DNA of 64,000 nt from Dasypus novemcinctus (taxonomy: Eukaryota; Chordata; Mammalia; Cingulata; Dasypodidae). The notes below the pieces were generated by a model. That model was not told where the DNA came from. It ran no database searches and saw only the letters and a list, made by a program, of their open reading frames with translations. Made by a program: the position numbers and the translations under genes. Shown here one piece after another: positions 48,646 through 60,775 of this stretch. The stretch spans positions 91,783,675 to 91,847,674 of the forward strand of contig NC_080683.1 in NCBI RefSeq assembly GCF_030445035.2, in the 5' to 3' direction. The stretch's first letter is position 1; the number at the start of each line of letters is the position of its first letter.

Positions 48646-49076
48646 TTTTTTTTAAAGATTTATTTATTTATTTCTCTCCCCTTCCCTCCCCCCTCCCCCC
48701 CCCCCCCCATGGTTTTCTGTTCTCTATGTCTATTTGCTGCATCTTCTTCTTGGTCCACTTCTTTTGTTGTCAGTGGCAGGGGAATCTGTGTTTCTTTTTG
48801 TTGTGTCATCTTATTGTGTCAGCTTTCCGTATGGGCGGCACAATTCTTAGGCAGGCTGTACTTTCTTTCATGCTGGGTGGCTCTCCTTATGGGGCCCACT
48901 CCTTGTGCATGGGGCTCCCCAATGCGGGGGACACTCCTGCGTGGCACGGCACTCCTTGCATTCATCAGCACTGTGCATGGGCCAGCTCCACACAGGTCAA
49001 GGAGGCCCGGGGTTTGAACCACGGACCTCCCATGTGGTAGATGGATGTCCTAACCACTGGCCCAAGTCCACTTCCC
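48646..49076 (-). mobile_element. DAS-III-like tRNA-derived SINE, minus strand
   Basis: Read on the minus strand from 49076: GGGAAGTGGACTTGGG start, A box TGGGCCAGTGG (49064-49054), B box GGTTCAAACCC (49020-49010), then a GC-rich body with 'aaggagtgccgtgccacgca' and its repeats, 'ttgtgtc/gacacaa' words and 'gaaacacagattcccctgcc', ending in AATAAATAAATC and an A-tail (the T-rich start on the plus strand). Imperfect flanking duplication: ctgtaaagttttt (48636) and ctgtgaaggttttt (49076). This is an armadillo lineage SINE by recognition. The frames at 48625-49040 and 48819-49022 are readings of it. Confidence 0.9.
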
Positions 49077-49465
49077 TGTGAAGGTTTTTTGTGTCTATAA
49101 AATTAATGGACATTTTTCTGTAGTGTAGTTTTCTCTTTTTGTCCTGCTATGTCTAATTTTGGTATTAAGATAATAGTAGATTCATAAAATAAATTGGGTC
49201 ATGTTCCCTCCTATTCTTTATCTGGAAAAGTTTGTGCAGAATGAGTATTAATTCTTCTTGAAAAGTAACACTCTCCACTATGAGAAGTGATTTTTATCAG
49301 TTTGAAAATTGCTTTTTTGGGGAGTTTTTAAATTACAAATTCAATTTCACATATATATTTTGCTGAAACAATATTTTTCATTTGTTTGAATCATTTTCAT
49401 AATTATTTCTTGGAACATTTTTAAGTGACTGCTTTAAAACCTAAGATATAACCTATGTCATCTTA
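49077..49465 (-). mobile_element. Old L1M fragment, antisense (part 3 of 3)
   Basis: Antisense ORF2 continues: 'ttttggtattaagataatag', 'gttccctcctattctttatc', 'ggaaaagtttgtgcagaatg', 'agtattaattcttcttgaaa'. The order is the expected 3'-to-5' progression from part 2. Confidence 0.8.
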
Positions 49466-49469
49466 ATTT

Positions 49470-49965
49470 TGTCATATATTTTTTGTCTTTTTTCATTCAT
49501 TTGAAGCACTATTTGCTGTGGCAGTCAATAAGATCCTGCAGAGACTTGCATAAGTGTAACCTCTGGAATGACCTCCTGACTCACTTTAAAGTCTCTTAGC
49601 CATAAAATCTCATGGGTATTTACCATTTCCCCCTTTTAATCAAGGTCTTTTTTCCAGAAGCATTGCTAGTTGGTATTTGATATATAATTCCTTGGTGCCA
49701 GGGAAGCTCATCCCTGGGAATCATATCCCAGGCTGGGAGCAAGGTAGTACTTTTATTTGCTGAGTTTGGTTTAGAGAGAGGCCACATTTGGGCAACAAGG
49801 AGGCTTTTAGGAGGTAACTCTTAGACATTATATAAAACTGGGCTAAGTTTCAATTTCACAAGAAAAGATTTATAAGTATATTCATCAATATCAAGGGCCT
49901 GACCTTGATATTTGTAACTTTCTAACTTTCTAACACTACCTTTCTAACACTACTAATAATCTACA
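49470..49965 (-). mobile_element. L1 3' UTR fragment, antisense
   Basis: Reverse complement of the 3' UTR blocks seen at 6385-8012. The plus-strand stretch 'ttccttggtgccagggaagc' followed by 'catccctgggaatcat' mirrors the 'gagcctccttggcacgaag' block. 'ggaatgacctcctgactca' mirrors 'tgaattgggaggtcatccc'. The far end has 'aagggcctgac', mirroring the 'caggcccttgatattgatgc' block. No coding. Confidence 0.7.
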
Positions 49966-52900
49966 ATTGAACTGCAAATGTAAATTTTAGAAAAACTACC
50001 ATGCTACACTCTAATACTGGTGTGGTTATATGGACAGGACAAGAAGTTAATGAATAAATAAAAATTATAATATTCCCTAAAATTATTTTCACTTAAGACA
50101 CTAATGTTACAAGTTAGGAAAATACGCTTTCTATATTACAAAATGAAGTCATGCCACTAGAAGGATTACTGGTGCTGGAAAACAACTGGGGACCTGGGCT
50201 CCTAGCTGCATCACATCTTTTTCTGGCTGTGTTCTGTGCATCTGCTTTATAATATTTCCCCTGCATTCTAGCTTCCTCTCCTTCCCATGAACACAGAAGA
50301 AAATGTAACTTGGTCTCACTGTTTACATGTTCCCTCAATTCAAATGGAAATTTCTTGAAAGGTACACTAATCTGGCCATCCTAGGTTAGATTCCAATTTA
50401 TATCCAGCAGGTTGAAAGATATTGCAACTGGCTCCCTGCAGTTATAGTTGTGAGTGTAGATAAAGGCGTGCTTTCAAAGTAGAGGATCCCGTAAATGGTG
50501 TCCACTTACTCTTGAGTGACCCTGGAAGCCTCCATGTATCCAATACCTAAACCCTAAAACCACTATCTAAAATCTTAAGCTTGAAGTTCAACCTGTACAC
50601 AATTCCATGGGATGTGCCTAAGTAAAGCAAACCACCAAAGCTCATTTTACTTACTTGCGTGAATACAGTCAGTTAGAACAACAAATGATTGATGTTACTT
50701 CCATTTGTCCCTCTTTCTAATTTCAACCTTATCTACTTCCTCTATGAAATACTTGTTTGTTCACTCATTTGAATCTTTTTATCCAGTGCAACAAATATTT
50801 CTATGGAATCTTTTTTTTTTTTAACTTTGGAAGAGATACTTTGTTTTGTTCTTCTCACATCCTTCACGCCTCTGAAATTACACATCTAAACTGGAGCTAC
50901 CAATGTATCTTACAACATTGTCCAGTGTGTCCATTCCATTCACCATGTAAGGTTCAGTTATGAGTAACTCATTTCTCAGCATTTTCAGAATATCTTAGTT
51001 TCATTTCAGCTCAAAGGCTTGATTTGGAGGAAAGCATAAATTTACTGCATTGAACTCAAATTAAAGGCAAACTATTGAGTAGAATGATAAAAAATTATAT
51101 ATATATATATAATGTGTATGTGTGTGTATTTAATTAATCTTGCAGACTTTGCCACTTGCAGGGCCCAGTAGTGGCCTCTCTCTGTTACTAGAAGGTAATG
51201 GACTAAGTTCAGTGATGTAAAGTCTCTGTTCTATGAGGTATGCTGTTTTTTCCTGTTGATATTCTGTAACAGTGTCCAACCAAATGTAGAAAAAATGCTT
51301 TTACAATAAAGATATTAACCAATGCACTGGAGATGTAGCTCACAGTGTTGTACCTGCTGGGAATCTATGCTTCTCCAGTACAATCAGAGCTGGTACTAAG
51401 AAAGCCAGGAAGTGTGTAGAGAAAGCAGGGAAGGTCATTTGTGTTAACTGATCTCTCATCCATTTCTCTGCTTTAGATTTTAAATCGGCTACTTTAGCAC
51501 ACTGAGCAGTCCATCAAAGCCTTCTAAGGTTTGCTTGCTACCACACTACACTAAAGGCAAATGTAATGTGATAGTGCTGAGAGCACAGAGTCAGAGATTA
51601 GCAGAGTTTATTTATATGACCAGGCCCTTAAACTGATCAAATAATCAATCTGTTCTTTAATTAATAAATTGCTAATATAACCCTTTCATATGCCCACATT
51701 TATTTTCAGTGATGCCTGACATTGTATTTTAAAAGTGTCATAGTAAATTTGAGTAGGACTAGAGATAAACAAAAAGTTACCATGCATGGACTCCTGTGTT
51801 TTTGTATGTGTGCTCACGACAAGGGTGGAATTATAGTGACTTCTAAGAAATAGGCAAAATATCTTCTGCCTAACTCTTAAATAGCAATTTAAATATTCAG
51901 CCCCAGGGGCACAGTGAAATTTTGTGTTTGTGTCAGAGTCAGAAGCATTACTCGCCCGGTTGGTTGACTCCTGTATGTTCTTGCTAGTCCCCCACTCCCA
52001 CCTCACTTTTGCACTATCAGATCTGTAATGACTTTTTTAGTATGTCAGCATTTGCAAAGACTTCTTTTCAATAGGAAGCTTATGACTGAAAATCAGATGT
52101 GATTTGAGAGATTCCTTTGAAATGGAATGTTCTGAATTTTCAGGAAACTTATGAACTGAGTACGTTTTTTTGACTTTTGAACTATACATTGCTATTTCTA
52201 AGGGGGATTATTTAGTACTTAGTAATTTAGCAATATCCATCAAAAGTTTTTACATTTGGCATAAAACAGGAAGAATCCCTGTGGTTTTCAATTTTATTAT
52301 TAGTAGTATTATAATTTACATCATTTTGGGTCTTTAATTTAGCAGTTATCCAATATACAAAATGATATAAATATTGAGGTTGTTGGCATTAAGCTAAATA
52401 GAGCATGATTGTCAACTCCAAGTATTTACTTTTAAATCCATAATACTTTTTCAGGTTTTACAAGTTAGCACCAATTTAGAAATTATCTACGAATCAATTT
52501 TAAAGAGAAGCCAGGTTCATATTTTTTATGTACTTACCGTATTATAAAATAAAATAAATTATTAAACCCATAAGTAATCATAATGTCATATTAGGCATCA
52601 TTATATAAAATATTGCTTCATAGGCATAATTTACTACTGAAGATCAATGATAAGAGCATAAAAGCTTGGCAAATATATGGTTTTAATTAATGATCAATAA
52701 TAATGATAGTAACAATAATACATTGTTCTTCATAGTAGTCATTCCCAAAATTATATGGAACCCTAAGTAAAAAATAGGTGAAAACAGATTTGTTCTACAA
52801 AAGACAATACTCTTTGCCACATAACCTTTCAAAGAAAAAAGAGCAGATACAACCACTTTATACATGGGAAGAGCAGCATGCTTACTTAGCTGAAAATGTA

Positions 52901-53335
52901 AAACATCTATACATACATTCATAATATTCTATTCACACCTTGACAACGCCAGGACAGTTACCTAAATTAGTATGCGAGATGACAGTGTATCTGCTTTTCT
53001 TGTGAAGCTATACAGAAAAAAGAGCAGCCATACTGTTTGTGGCATAATGTTTTACCTTTTCTACATTCGTGGGAATCAAGCTAATTTTACCATCTAACTA
53101 TTCATTATTTCAAAACTTCAGAGAATTAATATAATATGATAATATGTTAAAATCCATGATAAAAAAATCATGGGTTTATAGTGACACAGAAGAAAATGTT
53201 TCTCTGATTTAAAATATTTTAAGCTTTTATTAAAAAAAATCATATTTATTCTAGAAAATTAGCAATTATAGATAAGTAACAAGTTATTTATTTTATCATC
53301 TAAATATGTGTCTATTAAAAATGTAAACTAGAATC
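49966..53335. other. 3.4-kb intergenic stretch, no gene
   Basis: No gene or repeat recognised apart from an (AT)n/(TG)n patch at 51090-51128. The 106-codon minus-strand frame at 51686-52006 and the 79-codon frame at 52683-52922 have no domain and no splice-site context. Confidence 0.4.
51090..51128 (+). repeat. (AT)n followed by (TG)n
   Basis: Compound microsatellite: an alternating AT run, then TGTATGTGTGTG. Confidence 0.85.
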
Positions 53336-53548
53336 TATACGGTGTAACAGTGCTCCAAAATGCATTCACCAAATTCAATGAATGTACCACAATAATGAAA
53401 GAGATTGTTGATATGGGAGGAGTGGGGGGTTGGGGTGAGGGGTATATGGAGACCTCTTATATTTTTTAATGTAACTTTTTTTTGTGATCTATGTATCTTT
53501 TTTTAAAAAGACAATTAAATAAAAATTTTAAAAATAGAAAAAAAATGT
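53336..53548 (+). mobile_element. 5'-truncated L1 3' end
   Basis: It begins near 'ggtgtaacagtgctccaaaa' and matches the last 210 bp of L1-a: 'cattcaccaaattcaatgaa', 'gaaagagattgttgatatgg', a G-rich tract, 'agacctcttatattttttaa', then an A-rich tail. Same subfamily as L1-a by eye. Confidence 0.85.
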
Positions 53549-54224
53549 TTCGTGTATACTTCCAGACTACTTTCAAAGAATTTTTCATTTCTTAATTAAA
53601 AATGTAGGTCCAGTATACACATTGTTTTATAATTTAAATTAGCAGCATATTGGGGCTATCTTATTAAAATATAATTCTAAAAGATTTTGAAACAGTTCTA
53701 TATGGAAATTTAAATCTTGACTAAGATATTATAATTTAATGTAGCAGAATTTCCATTTTGTGACCACACTTTTTACTGAAAATATTTGGAAGATTAGTGT
53801 TTTCTTAGACATTATTCTCAGTTTTTCGTAAAAATCTAATCTAAGTTAACTTTATTTTGTCTGATATTATCAGTAGTTTTATACAGAATATAAAATAGCC
53901 AGTCAAATGGTTTTACTGTTTTATATCTTTTAAAGATATGTGGTAGGAGAAAATTTCTTTGAATTTACCTATTGAGTTTATCAATTTTCAGGTATTTTTT
54001 AAAAAGACTTTATCACTGTCTGTTATTCAGAGAAGATAAATATCCAAAGCTTATTTCCATATGTTATTTGAGGATACAAGTACAAAGACCTTGAAATGAG
54101 TACTGAGTCTTTATCAGTTTAAGACTTAAATATTCTGTTTGAGATAAAATGGAGAAATCTTAACTTAGAAAACAACAACCTTTAGGAATGTGGTAATGGG
54201 TTCAAATGCAATGTTTCATTTGTG
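53549..54224. other. Intergenic stretch, nothing recognised
   Basis: AT-rich, no gene or named repeat. Confidence 0.4.
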
Positions 54225-54885
54225 GTATGTTCATTCATATATTAAACAAATATTATGGATATCCCTACAATATGTCCTAAAGTAACATGGACATATTCCA
54301 GTCTATAAAGAACCTGAGATCTTGTGGGGCATGCAGACACATGAAGTGACCATTGTAACAGTGTATGAGAGAAAGGATGGGGACATATAAACCAGATCAA
54401 GTTTGATTCAAGTATGGTTATGGGAAGGAGATCAAGAGGAAGCGATTCTTAGTATGGACTGGAGGATTAAAAGGCAAACGTAGATGTGCAAAGGAAAGCT
54501 GGTGTTAGGGGGAGAACTTTAAGTGGGAAGACTCAAACAATGAAGAGTTTTTTTAAAAGAGGAATACCAAAATGTAGGATACCACAATGTGCCTTACCAT
54601 GTGACACGGGAGCCAAGAATCCCTGGCTGTGGGTCTTAGGGAAATAAGCATAGTCTTGATGATGCCTTAATTTGAACTTTTTCCCAGGCTCAAAACTAAA
54701 GTGAATAAATTTCCATTATTTAAGTCATACCCTTTTTTAGCATTTGTTTAAGCAACAAAGGAAACTGAAACACTGCTTTAGGGTGAATAAGAGGAAGGAT
54801 CCAAGGATGGCACCCAGGTTTTTCATCTGGTGCCCTACATAGATGGTGATGAGTTTTACATAAAATTCTTAAAGGAGAAAGAGCC
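54225..54885 (-). mobile_element. L2-type LINE fossil, antisense, split by an LTR
   Basis: The first part (54225-54566) starts 'ttcattcatatattaaacaa' and runs through 'cctgagatcttgtggggcat' to 'gcaaaggaaagct', the order of antisense L2. After the LTR fragment it appears to resume (54776-54885) with 'aaggatggcacccaggtttt', a phrase from the same family further in. Decayed, non-coding. Confidence 0.5.
54567..54775 (+). mobile_element. MaLR-type LTR, 3' part
   Basis: 'tgccttaccatgtgacac' followed by 'gatgatgccttaatttgaac', a 'ctcaaaact' word and 'gaataaatttccattattta' match in order the 3' half of the LTR at 55794-56246. The polyadenylation-like AATAAA lies at about 54702. Solo or truncated LTR. 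Confidence 0.65.
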
Positions 54886-55793
54886 AAAAAATTTCATGAG
54901 TTTTCATCAGTGTATTTATTGCATCATATTTGACTGAAATAGTTTTTAAATTCATCAAAACCATATAATTTGTCACATCAAAATATTGTTATTAATTTAA
55001 CTAGCTAGTTAATAGTTTTCATTGTGTTTAATTTGTAAATATATTTTGTTTGTCTTTTTTAGTTATTTATAAACTACGTACTATTTGAATATGTTTAAGT
55101 GACACTGGGGACACTGTGAATCCTTTCATTTTAAATATAATTCACTACATTAGTTGGAGAGACAATACCATATCACATTCAGTTGTTCTTGAGATCTAAG
55201 TAATAAATTAACAAGCTATAGCAAACAGGGTTCCAACATGAAATAGCACATTCAAAAGAGATTAATGAACCGATTTTAATGAAAGGCTGATTTACTACAC
55301 ATTGAGTATGGTGAAAGGGACAACAGGGAAACCCTTACAACTTTATGCCAAAAGGGCCAGGAGCTGAAGCTATGGGAAAGGGACTGTTCAATAAGAGCTA
55401 TGACTGTAAAGGAATACAGTCTATCAAATTCTCAGCCAGGCAGGTACCACAGGGAAACCTGAGAAGGGGCGGGGATAGGAAAAATACCTGACTTCTCTTT
55501 CTCCCTGTCCTCTATTCTTGTCTGATACCACTCATTGTCTAAACCCTAAGGGAAGCCAGATGGCAAGAGTACCCAAGTGATGCAGTTCACTTAGGTTGGT
55601 TTCCCAGGACTCAGACACGGCAGGGAACAGAACGGGAGAAACAGTCAAAGGATGAAAACCACCATGCAAGCAAAGAATTATCTATGGACCACCAATCACA
55701 TATCCATTTTTCCCCTAGTGGTTTTAGGTACTAAGAGTAGAAAGCTATCCCATGACTTAAGTAATTTTCAGTTTAGTTGTAAATAACCACATA
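54886..55793. other. Intergenic stretch, nothing recognised
   Basis: No gene or repeat that I can name. Confidence 0.4.
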
Positions 55794-56246
55794 TGATGGC
55801 TTGAGTTGCGTATGCCAGTTTGGACATGTTCTTGGTCTTGGTCTACATTCTGGTGGGTATCAACTCACTGTAAATAGGATCTCTTGAAGATGTTACTTTA
55901 GTTAAGGTGTGGTTCAACTTAATTAGGGTGGGCTTTAATCCTGATTACTAGAGTCCTTTATAACAGAATGAAATTCAGAAATAGAAAAGGTAGCCATGGG
56001 CAGCAGTCAGAAGCTGGAAGTCAGCAGAACCCAGAAGAGAATTGCCATGTGACAGAAAAACCAAGGACCAAGTATAAGTGGCAGCCAGACCCAGAATGCC
56101 ATAGTATTCTAGAAGAAAGTATGACCTTGCTGATGCCTCAATTTTGGACTTCTCCTAGTCTCAAAACTGTGAGCCAATAAATTTCCATTGTTTAAACCAA
56201 CCCAGTATATGGTGCTTGTTTTAACAGCTGGGAAACACCACACAGA
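55794..56246 (+). mobile_element. MaLR-type solo LTR
   Basis: Starts near TGATGGCTTGAG. It contains 'ttaattagggtgggctttaa', 'gtcctttataa' in TATA position, 'gaattgccatgtgacagaaa', 'gatgcctcaattttggactt', 'gagccaataaatttccattg' with an AATAAA signal, and 'ggtgcttgttttaacagctg'. This is the layout of MLT/MST-like LTRs. No internal sequence follows. The ends are approximate and no clear duplication is seen. The 70-codon frame at 55968-56180 lies within it. Confidence 0.7.
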
Positions 56247-57184
56247 TATTTAAAATACAATTGTTAATGGATATTTATAAAAATATGTGCAGAATTGCTG
56301 ATGGGGTATACAAAATATATCAGAATGATGGTCCGCAGGCAAGTATGATTTGCCTTGGGCTTTGCATATGCATAGGAAAAGTACTATACACCTCTAAAGA
56401 GAGAAATCATTTTATCAATAATATAAAACAGAGAATGTTCTCTGTATCAGTTGTACCAGAAATGCAGGAATTTGTTTCATGCATTTTTATGCCAACTGAT
56501 TATTATCTTTTCTCCTTACACTTAAAGTTGTTATTCAGATGGAGCATTTGCAATACAGTGTGGAAACTAATATCACCTCTGACTGTCATAGCTCTGCCCT
56601 GTGTAAGTGCTTAAGTTTTCTAGCTCATCCATCTAAGTGCAGATTCTTAAGTTCTACAGAGGAAAAAGGGGCTGAGGGTGAATAAATGGTTTATTCTCTG
56701 CCAAATTTTAAATCAATGATCAAAATGGATATTTTTCAATTAATATTATCCCATTTCTCACAAAATCATTGAGCAATAACTGCCTAATCTTCACATACTC
56801 ACAGGTGATAGATTTTCTATATAAGAAAGGTCATAGTTGTAATCTAATGTGTGTGGTCTTCAGTGAACCACTCAGCCTGACAAGACTGCATTATTAAATA
56901 AACATATAGTCATCATATGAAAACGTTTAGATAATTTGTTACCTAGTTTTGGATTTCTGATACTTTTACTCCTCTTGAGAATTCAGGATTTCAAGTACAG
57001 AGATGGAGTAATGAAATTTGACATGTTGAACATAACAATATCTAGCACAAACTGATAATGTAAATATTTGCTTCATTGCTACTTTGTGAAAGCAAAATTC
57101 CCTACTTGAGAATTTGCAGTGAATTTTCAATCCACTCTTATAATAACAATGGCTATCTTAAAGGTGACAGTATTTTATAGTTAA
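56247..57184. other. Intergenic stretch, no gene
   Basis: The 117-codon plus frame at 56261-56614 has no domain I recognise. Its start lies a few bases beyond the LTR, and I see no splice or promoter context, so it is not called. Confidence 0.4.
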
Positions 57185-57345
57185 TAATGTTCTATACCAG
57201 GTACTTTATCATTTAATCTTCACAATTCTGAGAAAGATATATATTAATCCATTTTAAAAATGAGTACAATTGATGGTAACATTAAGTGACTTGATCTAAA
57301 TCACATAAACTTTGAGTTCCAAGGTTGTTTTAGTTCAACTACCCC
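57185..57345 (-). mobile_element. MIR SINE fossil, antisense
   Basis: The phrases 'ggtactttatcatttaatct', 'tcacaattctgagaaagata', 'aatccattttaaaaatgag' and 'attaagtgacttgatctaaa' follow the reverse complement of the MIR core. Confidence 0.75.
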
Positions 57346-57477
57346 ACCTATATGTCCTCCCATGAGTAGACTTATGCAAAAAAAATGACACTGATAAAAA
57401 AACAGGGAGCTGAAATAAAAGTAATTTCAATATATATTTCACCCTAGTTAGATTTCATAGCATTCTGTTGTACTGGA

Positions 57478-57482
57478 CAACA
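57478..57482 (+). repeat. Left 5-bp duplication of the solo LTR
   Basis: caaca, matched by 58067-58071. Confidence 0.85.
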
Positions 57483-58066
57483 TGTGTTACAACCTTTTGA
57501 TTATATTGGATTCAGTTGAAGATCCTCTGATTAAGTTTACTTGCTAAAATTAATTTAGGGCTTCTGATTGGGGTTTGTTAGTAAGGCTTAACTCAAATTG
57601 AGTCTCCGCACCTTTGGTGGGCTGACATAAACGGACACTCGCTCAAGAAGACATGGGAAGAGAGAGAGTTCTGTCATTTTTGACCCTGCAGCCGTGGGGA
57701 GAGATAAGCCATTCACCTGATAGTTTGCAGCTGGTATAGAAAGCCTGGAAAGACACGAGCCTGAGCCCTATTCCAAGAAAGAGAGGAAGCCTGAGAGGTA
57801 AACCATATGGCAGCCTACAGCTGAGATGGGAAGAAGCTGGGCCCAAGGAACCTCAAGAGGAAGAGGAAGCCCAGTAAGGAAAGACGAGGCAGAGATCTGT
57901 GATTATCTTGCTTCAACAAGTGGCAACTGACTTTGATGAGAAAGCAACTTTGAGTTGGACTCTTTAGGGCCTTATAACTATAACCTTTTACCCCCAAATA
58001 AATATCCCTTAAAAAAGCCAACAGATCTCTGGTACTTTGCACTGGCAACCCTTTGGCAGACTAACA
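57483..58066 (+). mobile_element. Solo MaLR-type LTR with intact ends
   Basis: 584 bp running from TGTGTTAC to ACTAACA, with the TG...CA ends expected of an LTR and an exact 5-bp duplication (caaca) on both sides. It is homologous to the LTR at 60776-61344, sharing the 'gatagtttgcagctg' and 'actttgatgag' blocks, the 'ccccaaataaata' polyadenylation region (AATAAA at 57997-58002) and the 'ttggc.gactaa' end. Such solo LTRs arise when the two LTRs of a provirus recombine. The short minus-strand frames are not genes. Confidence 0.9.
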
Positions 58067-58071
58067 CAACA
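58067..58071 (+). repeat. Right 5-bp duplication of the solo LTR
   Basis: caaca, identical to 57478-57482. Confidence 0.85.
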
Positions 58072-59775
58072 AGAAAGTAATTGCAACAAAATTTGTTCTA
58101 TATTTCTTAGTTAAATTTCCTTAACACCCTCATTGACTGAAAATATTTGCAAAACTGCATACTAAGGAACTACTTGTGGCAGGCTTTGTGGATTATCAAA
58201 TTAAGCTATTTAGGGATGAAGGTGGGCAATTTTTCTACACAGTTTTTCTTGGATCCATTTTCATGTTTTATGGTATATGGTACAAATACATTCAAGGCCA
58301 TTAGATTCCAAATTATGTTTCTGTCATTTGTAAACATCAGGTAATGTTACCACTTAATCCACAGAATTTTCTGACGTCTATGGGAAAGAAACTACTCCCT
58401 AAAATGGCTGAAGTAACAAGTTCTTACTTAAACTCTGTGGTGAAAAAGTATAAAGCAGTGTTGTGATATTAATGCCTCAGAGCCAATAATACTCATGAGT
58501 TTATTTCATGACTATGGTTCAATATTTCAATCACTTTTATATAGAATAAGGAGACAGAGATGATGATTACTGTAAATATTCAAAATCATTACATTGCACA
58601 AAACGAGCTCATGGGGAAGGAAATTTGCATTACATTTTCCTTTTGCTTCTACTTATTATTTTTCCCATTATTTGCAATATGATCAATAGTCACAGAGCTT
58701 GTAATGTAATTAGAAAAATCACTAGCTATTAGGAGAATTAGCTTGGCTTGCAAGAAAAGAATAATGGCAACACTAATGAATGATCTGACTTATCAAATAC
58801 CTACAATCCCTCTGAATTCTTTATATAATACAGAATTTTCAGCAAATCTCTTTGAAGTCCATAATATGCATCTAGTCAATGTTATTACTTCTTTGAATCT
58901 TAATTATATTCATGTTTGGTAACAAAATAGAGAAAAACTGGACTTTGAGTTGGGCTTTGTTTGATGTATTTGTTGTTTTTAAGGTTGAGGTCTATAGTTC
59001 ATATATGATTGACTCAAGCAATAAAATTGCAACCATATTAACTGGGCACCAGTGAAGAACAATGGACAATCCAGTGTGTAAGATTCAAGATGGACGAAGA
59101 AAAGAAAGGGGGTGGGGCAGGGAGAGAGAAGGAGACAGAGAAAATATAACCATGGAATTGAGTAGAAAGGAGAAAGAAATGTCTAGGCCTATGGAAGTTT
59201 ATGTGTGGTGAAAGAGCCAGTCTGTAAGAGGATAAATGAGAAACTCTCTTGGAGAAGGTTGGAGCTTGGGTTTGTAGTCATTTGTTAACATATAATTATG
59301 GGAAGAAGGACCATAGTCCCAATTTGCTGACAGTGGCATAGTATAATTAATAATAGCAACCTTGTTCACTCCCAAAGGTGTCCTTGTTTGGACCCAAAAC
59401 TTTATTGTAACCTTAGTCAGAAAGAAGTTTCAAATTTTGTTTCTTTTACTGTATTTTTTAAATAAAGGTGTTTCCTTTCTATTTGGGTGCCAATTTTATA
59501 AAGATTTTTACAATAGCTGCTAAATTTTAAAGTGAAATAATGGGAGATAACTTTCATTGCATTTTGATGCATATATGAATTTTTTAATATTTTCTTCCTT
59601 CTCACAATCAGGAAAAACAGAAAAATCAGTTTCAATCTGTGGAGTTTAGAATGTTAAATAAGAATTCTATGTAAAGTAATGATCGTATTTTTATGAAAAG
59701 AATTATAGCCAAGATGAACACTCCAGAAATGTAATGCATTCCTGCTCAGTCATTATCTGTAAAATTAGAAAGGCA
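58072..59775. other. Intergenic stretch, no gene
   Basis: 1.7 kb with no gene or named repeat. It contains a purine-rich patch at about 59093-59145. Confidence 0.4.
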
Positions 59776-59940
59776 CCCTTGTGGAAAGAATTAAGTATCT
59801 GACTTGGATTCAAAAGACTTTGGATGACTTTGGTTGACTTTGGGCCATAACTTTTCTAAATTTAAGTTTCCTCATCTTTGAAATGACAGGGTTAAAATAG
59901 ATGATCAGTAAGGTCTCTCCCAGTGCTAATAGACTATTAT
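59776..59940 (+). mobile_element. MIR3-like SINE fossil
   Basis: 'aagtttcctcatctttgaaa' followed by 'gggttaaaatagatgatcag' and 'taaggtctctcccagtgcta' is the 3' half of the MIR3-type core on the plus strand, decayed. Confidence 0.65.
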
Positions 59941-60164
59941 TTGAGATTCAAATAGGTTAATACAAATTTTATTCTGGGTAGTAAGACTTTCCTGAATTGA
60001 TTGCTTAAAATAATTGAAAAAGTAAAGGATAAATTCTTAACAAAGACCATATAGAAATTATGTCTGAAGAATGCAGTGATGAAGACTGGAATTAGTGAAC
60101 AAGAATGGAAGACTTTCATTATCAGGACAAACTTAATATACATTGATATATGCTTCTTGTTACA

Positions 60165-60310
60165 TTATTCTTAAACATTAAATTACTTGAGGTGCTTGTG
60201 AAAACACAGATGCTGGAATCCACTTCCATATATTCTTAATGCAATTATTAATACTATAGAGAAGTGTTCCTCAAATTTTATTTCTCAAGCCATACTTCCA
60301 AAATATGTTT
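60165..60310 (+). mobile_element. Possible MER5-type hAT fossil
   Basis: 'cttgaggtgcttgtgaaaac' with 'acagatgctggaatccac', then 'agaagtgttcctcaaatttt', recalls the ends and middle of MER5 elements. Too decayed to be sure. Confidence 0.3.
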
Positions 60311-60770
60311 TAGAATGTCTTAGGTTTTCCCAGAAAGAGAACCTGAACCAAGGATTTGAGCACAGATGGTTTACTCAAGAAATGCATCCAAAAAAAATGG
60401 GGGGAATGGGAAAGTAGAATAAGAAAGGGAACCTCCAAATGAGGTGAAGTACCAGACTCAGCCTAATGCACAGGGAGATGGATCATGAAATATGGCTGAA
60501 AATTTTTCCAACAATGGAGCTATTCTTTTTTACTTCCACACCAGTCAGTCATTGGCCTTGACTCCAGGAAGGGAGGTTGGGGTAGAAGTGAGAGTGGAAG
60601 AGTATACAAATGCCAATGCATTTCCAGCTTTTCAAACAGGTAAAGCAGCTCAAGTGTCTAAGGGCAATACTCTGAAGAAGTTTTCAGGTGAGGGATTTTA
60701 GCAGCAATATGAGCAGAACATGGATGATGGGCACAGTATTTGTAAAGGGAATTCAACAGTTTCTAGGTAA
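60311..60770. other. Unassigned stretch before the LTR
   Basis: The segment from about 60330 ('ttttcccagaaagagaacct', then 'gatttgagcacagatggttt') looks like an interspersed repeat that I have seen in other mammals but cannot name. The 69-codon frame inside is not convincing. Confidence 0.35.
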
Positions 60771-60775
60771 GACAC

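Noticed and set aside
48625-49040. 130- and 104-codon frames
   Set aside because: They lie in the GC-rich body of the minus-strand DAS SINE.
49010-49064. A and B boxes resembling a tRNA gene
   Set aside because: They are the polymerase III promoter of the DAS SINE. No complete cloverleaf gene is present, and a SINE body follows.
56261-56614. 117-codon plus-strand frame just after an LTR
   Set aside because: I considered an LTR-driven gene, but no domain, exon structure or conservation can be shown from the sequence.
59093-59145. Purine-rich patch as a possible regulatory or structured element
   Set aside because: Short and of simple composition, with no repeated or paired structure.
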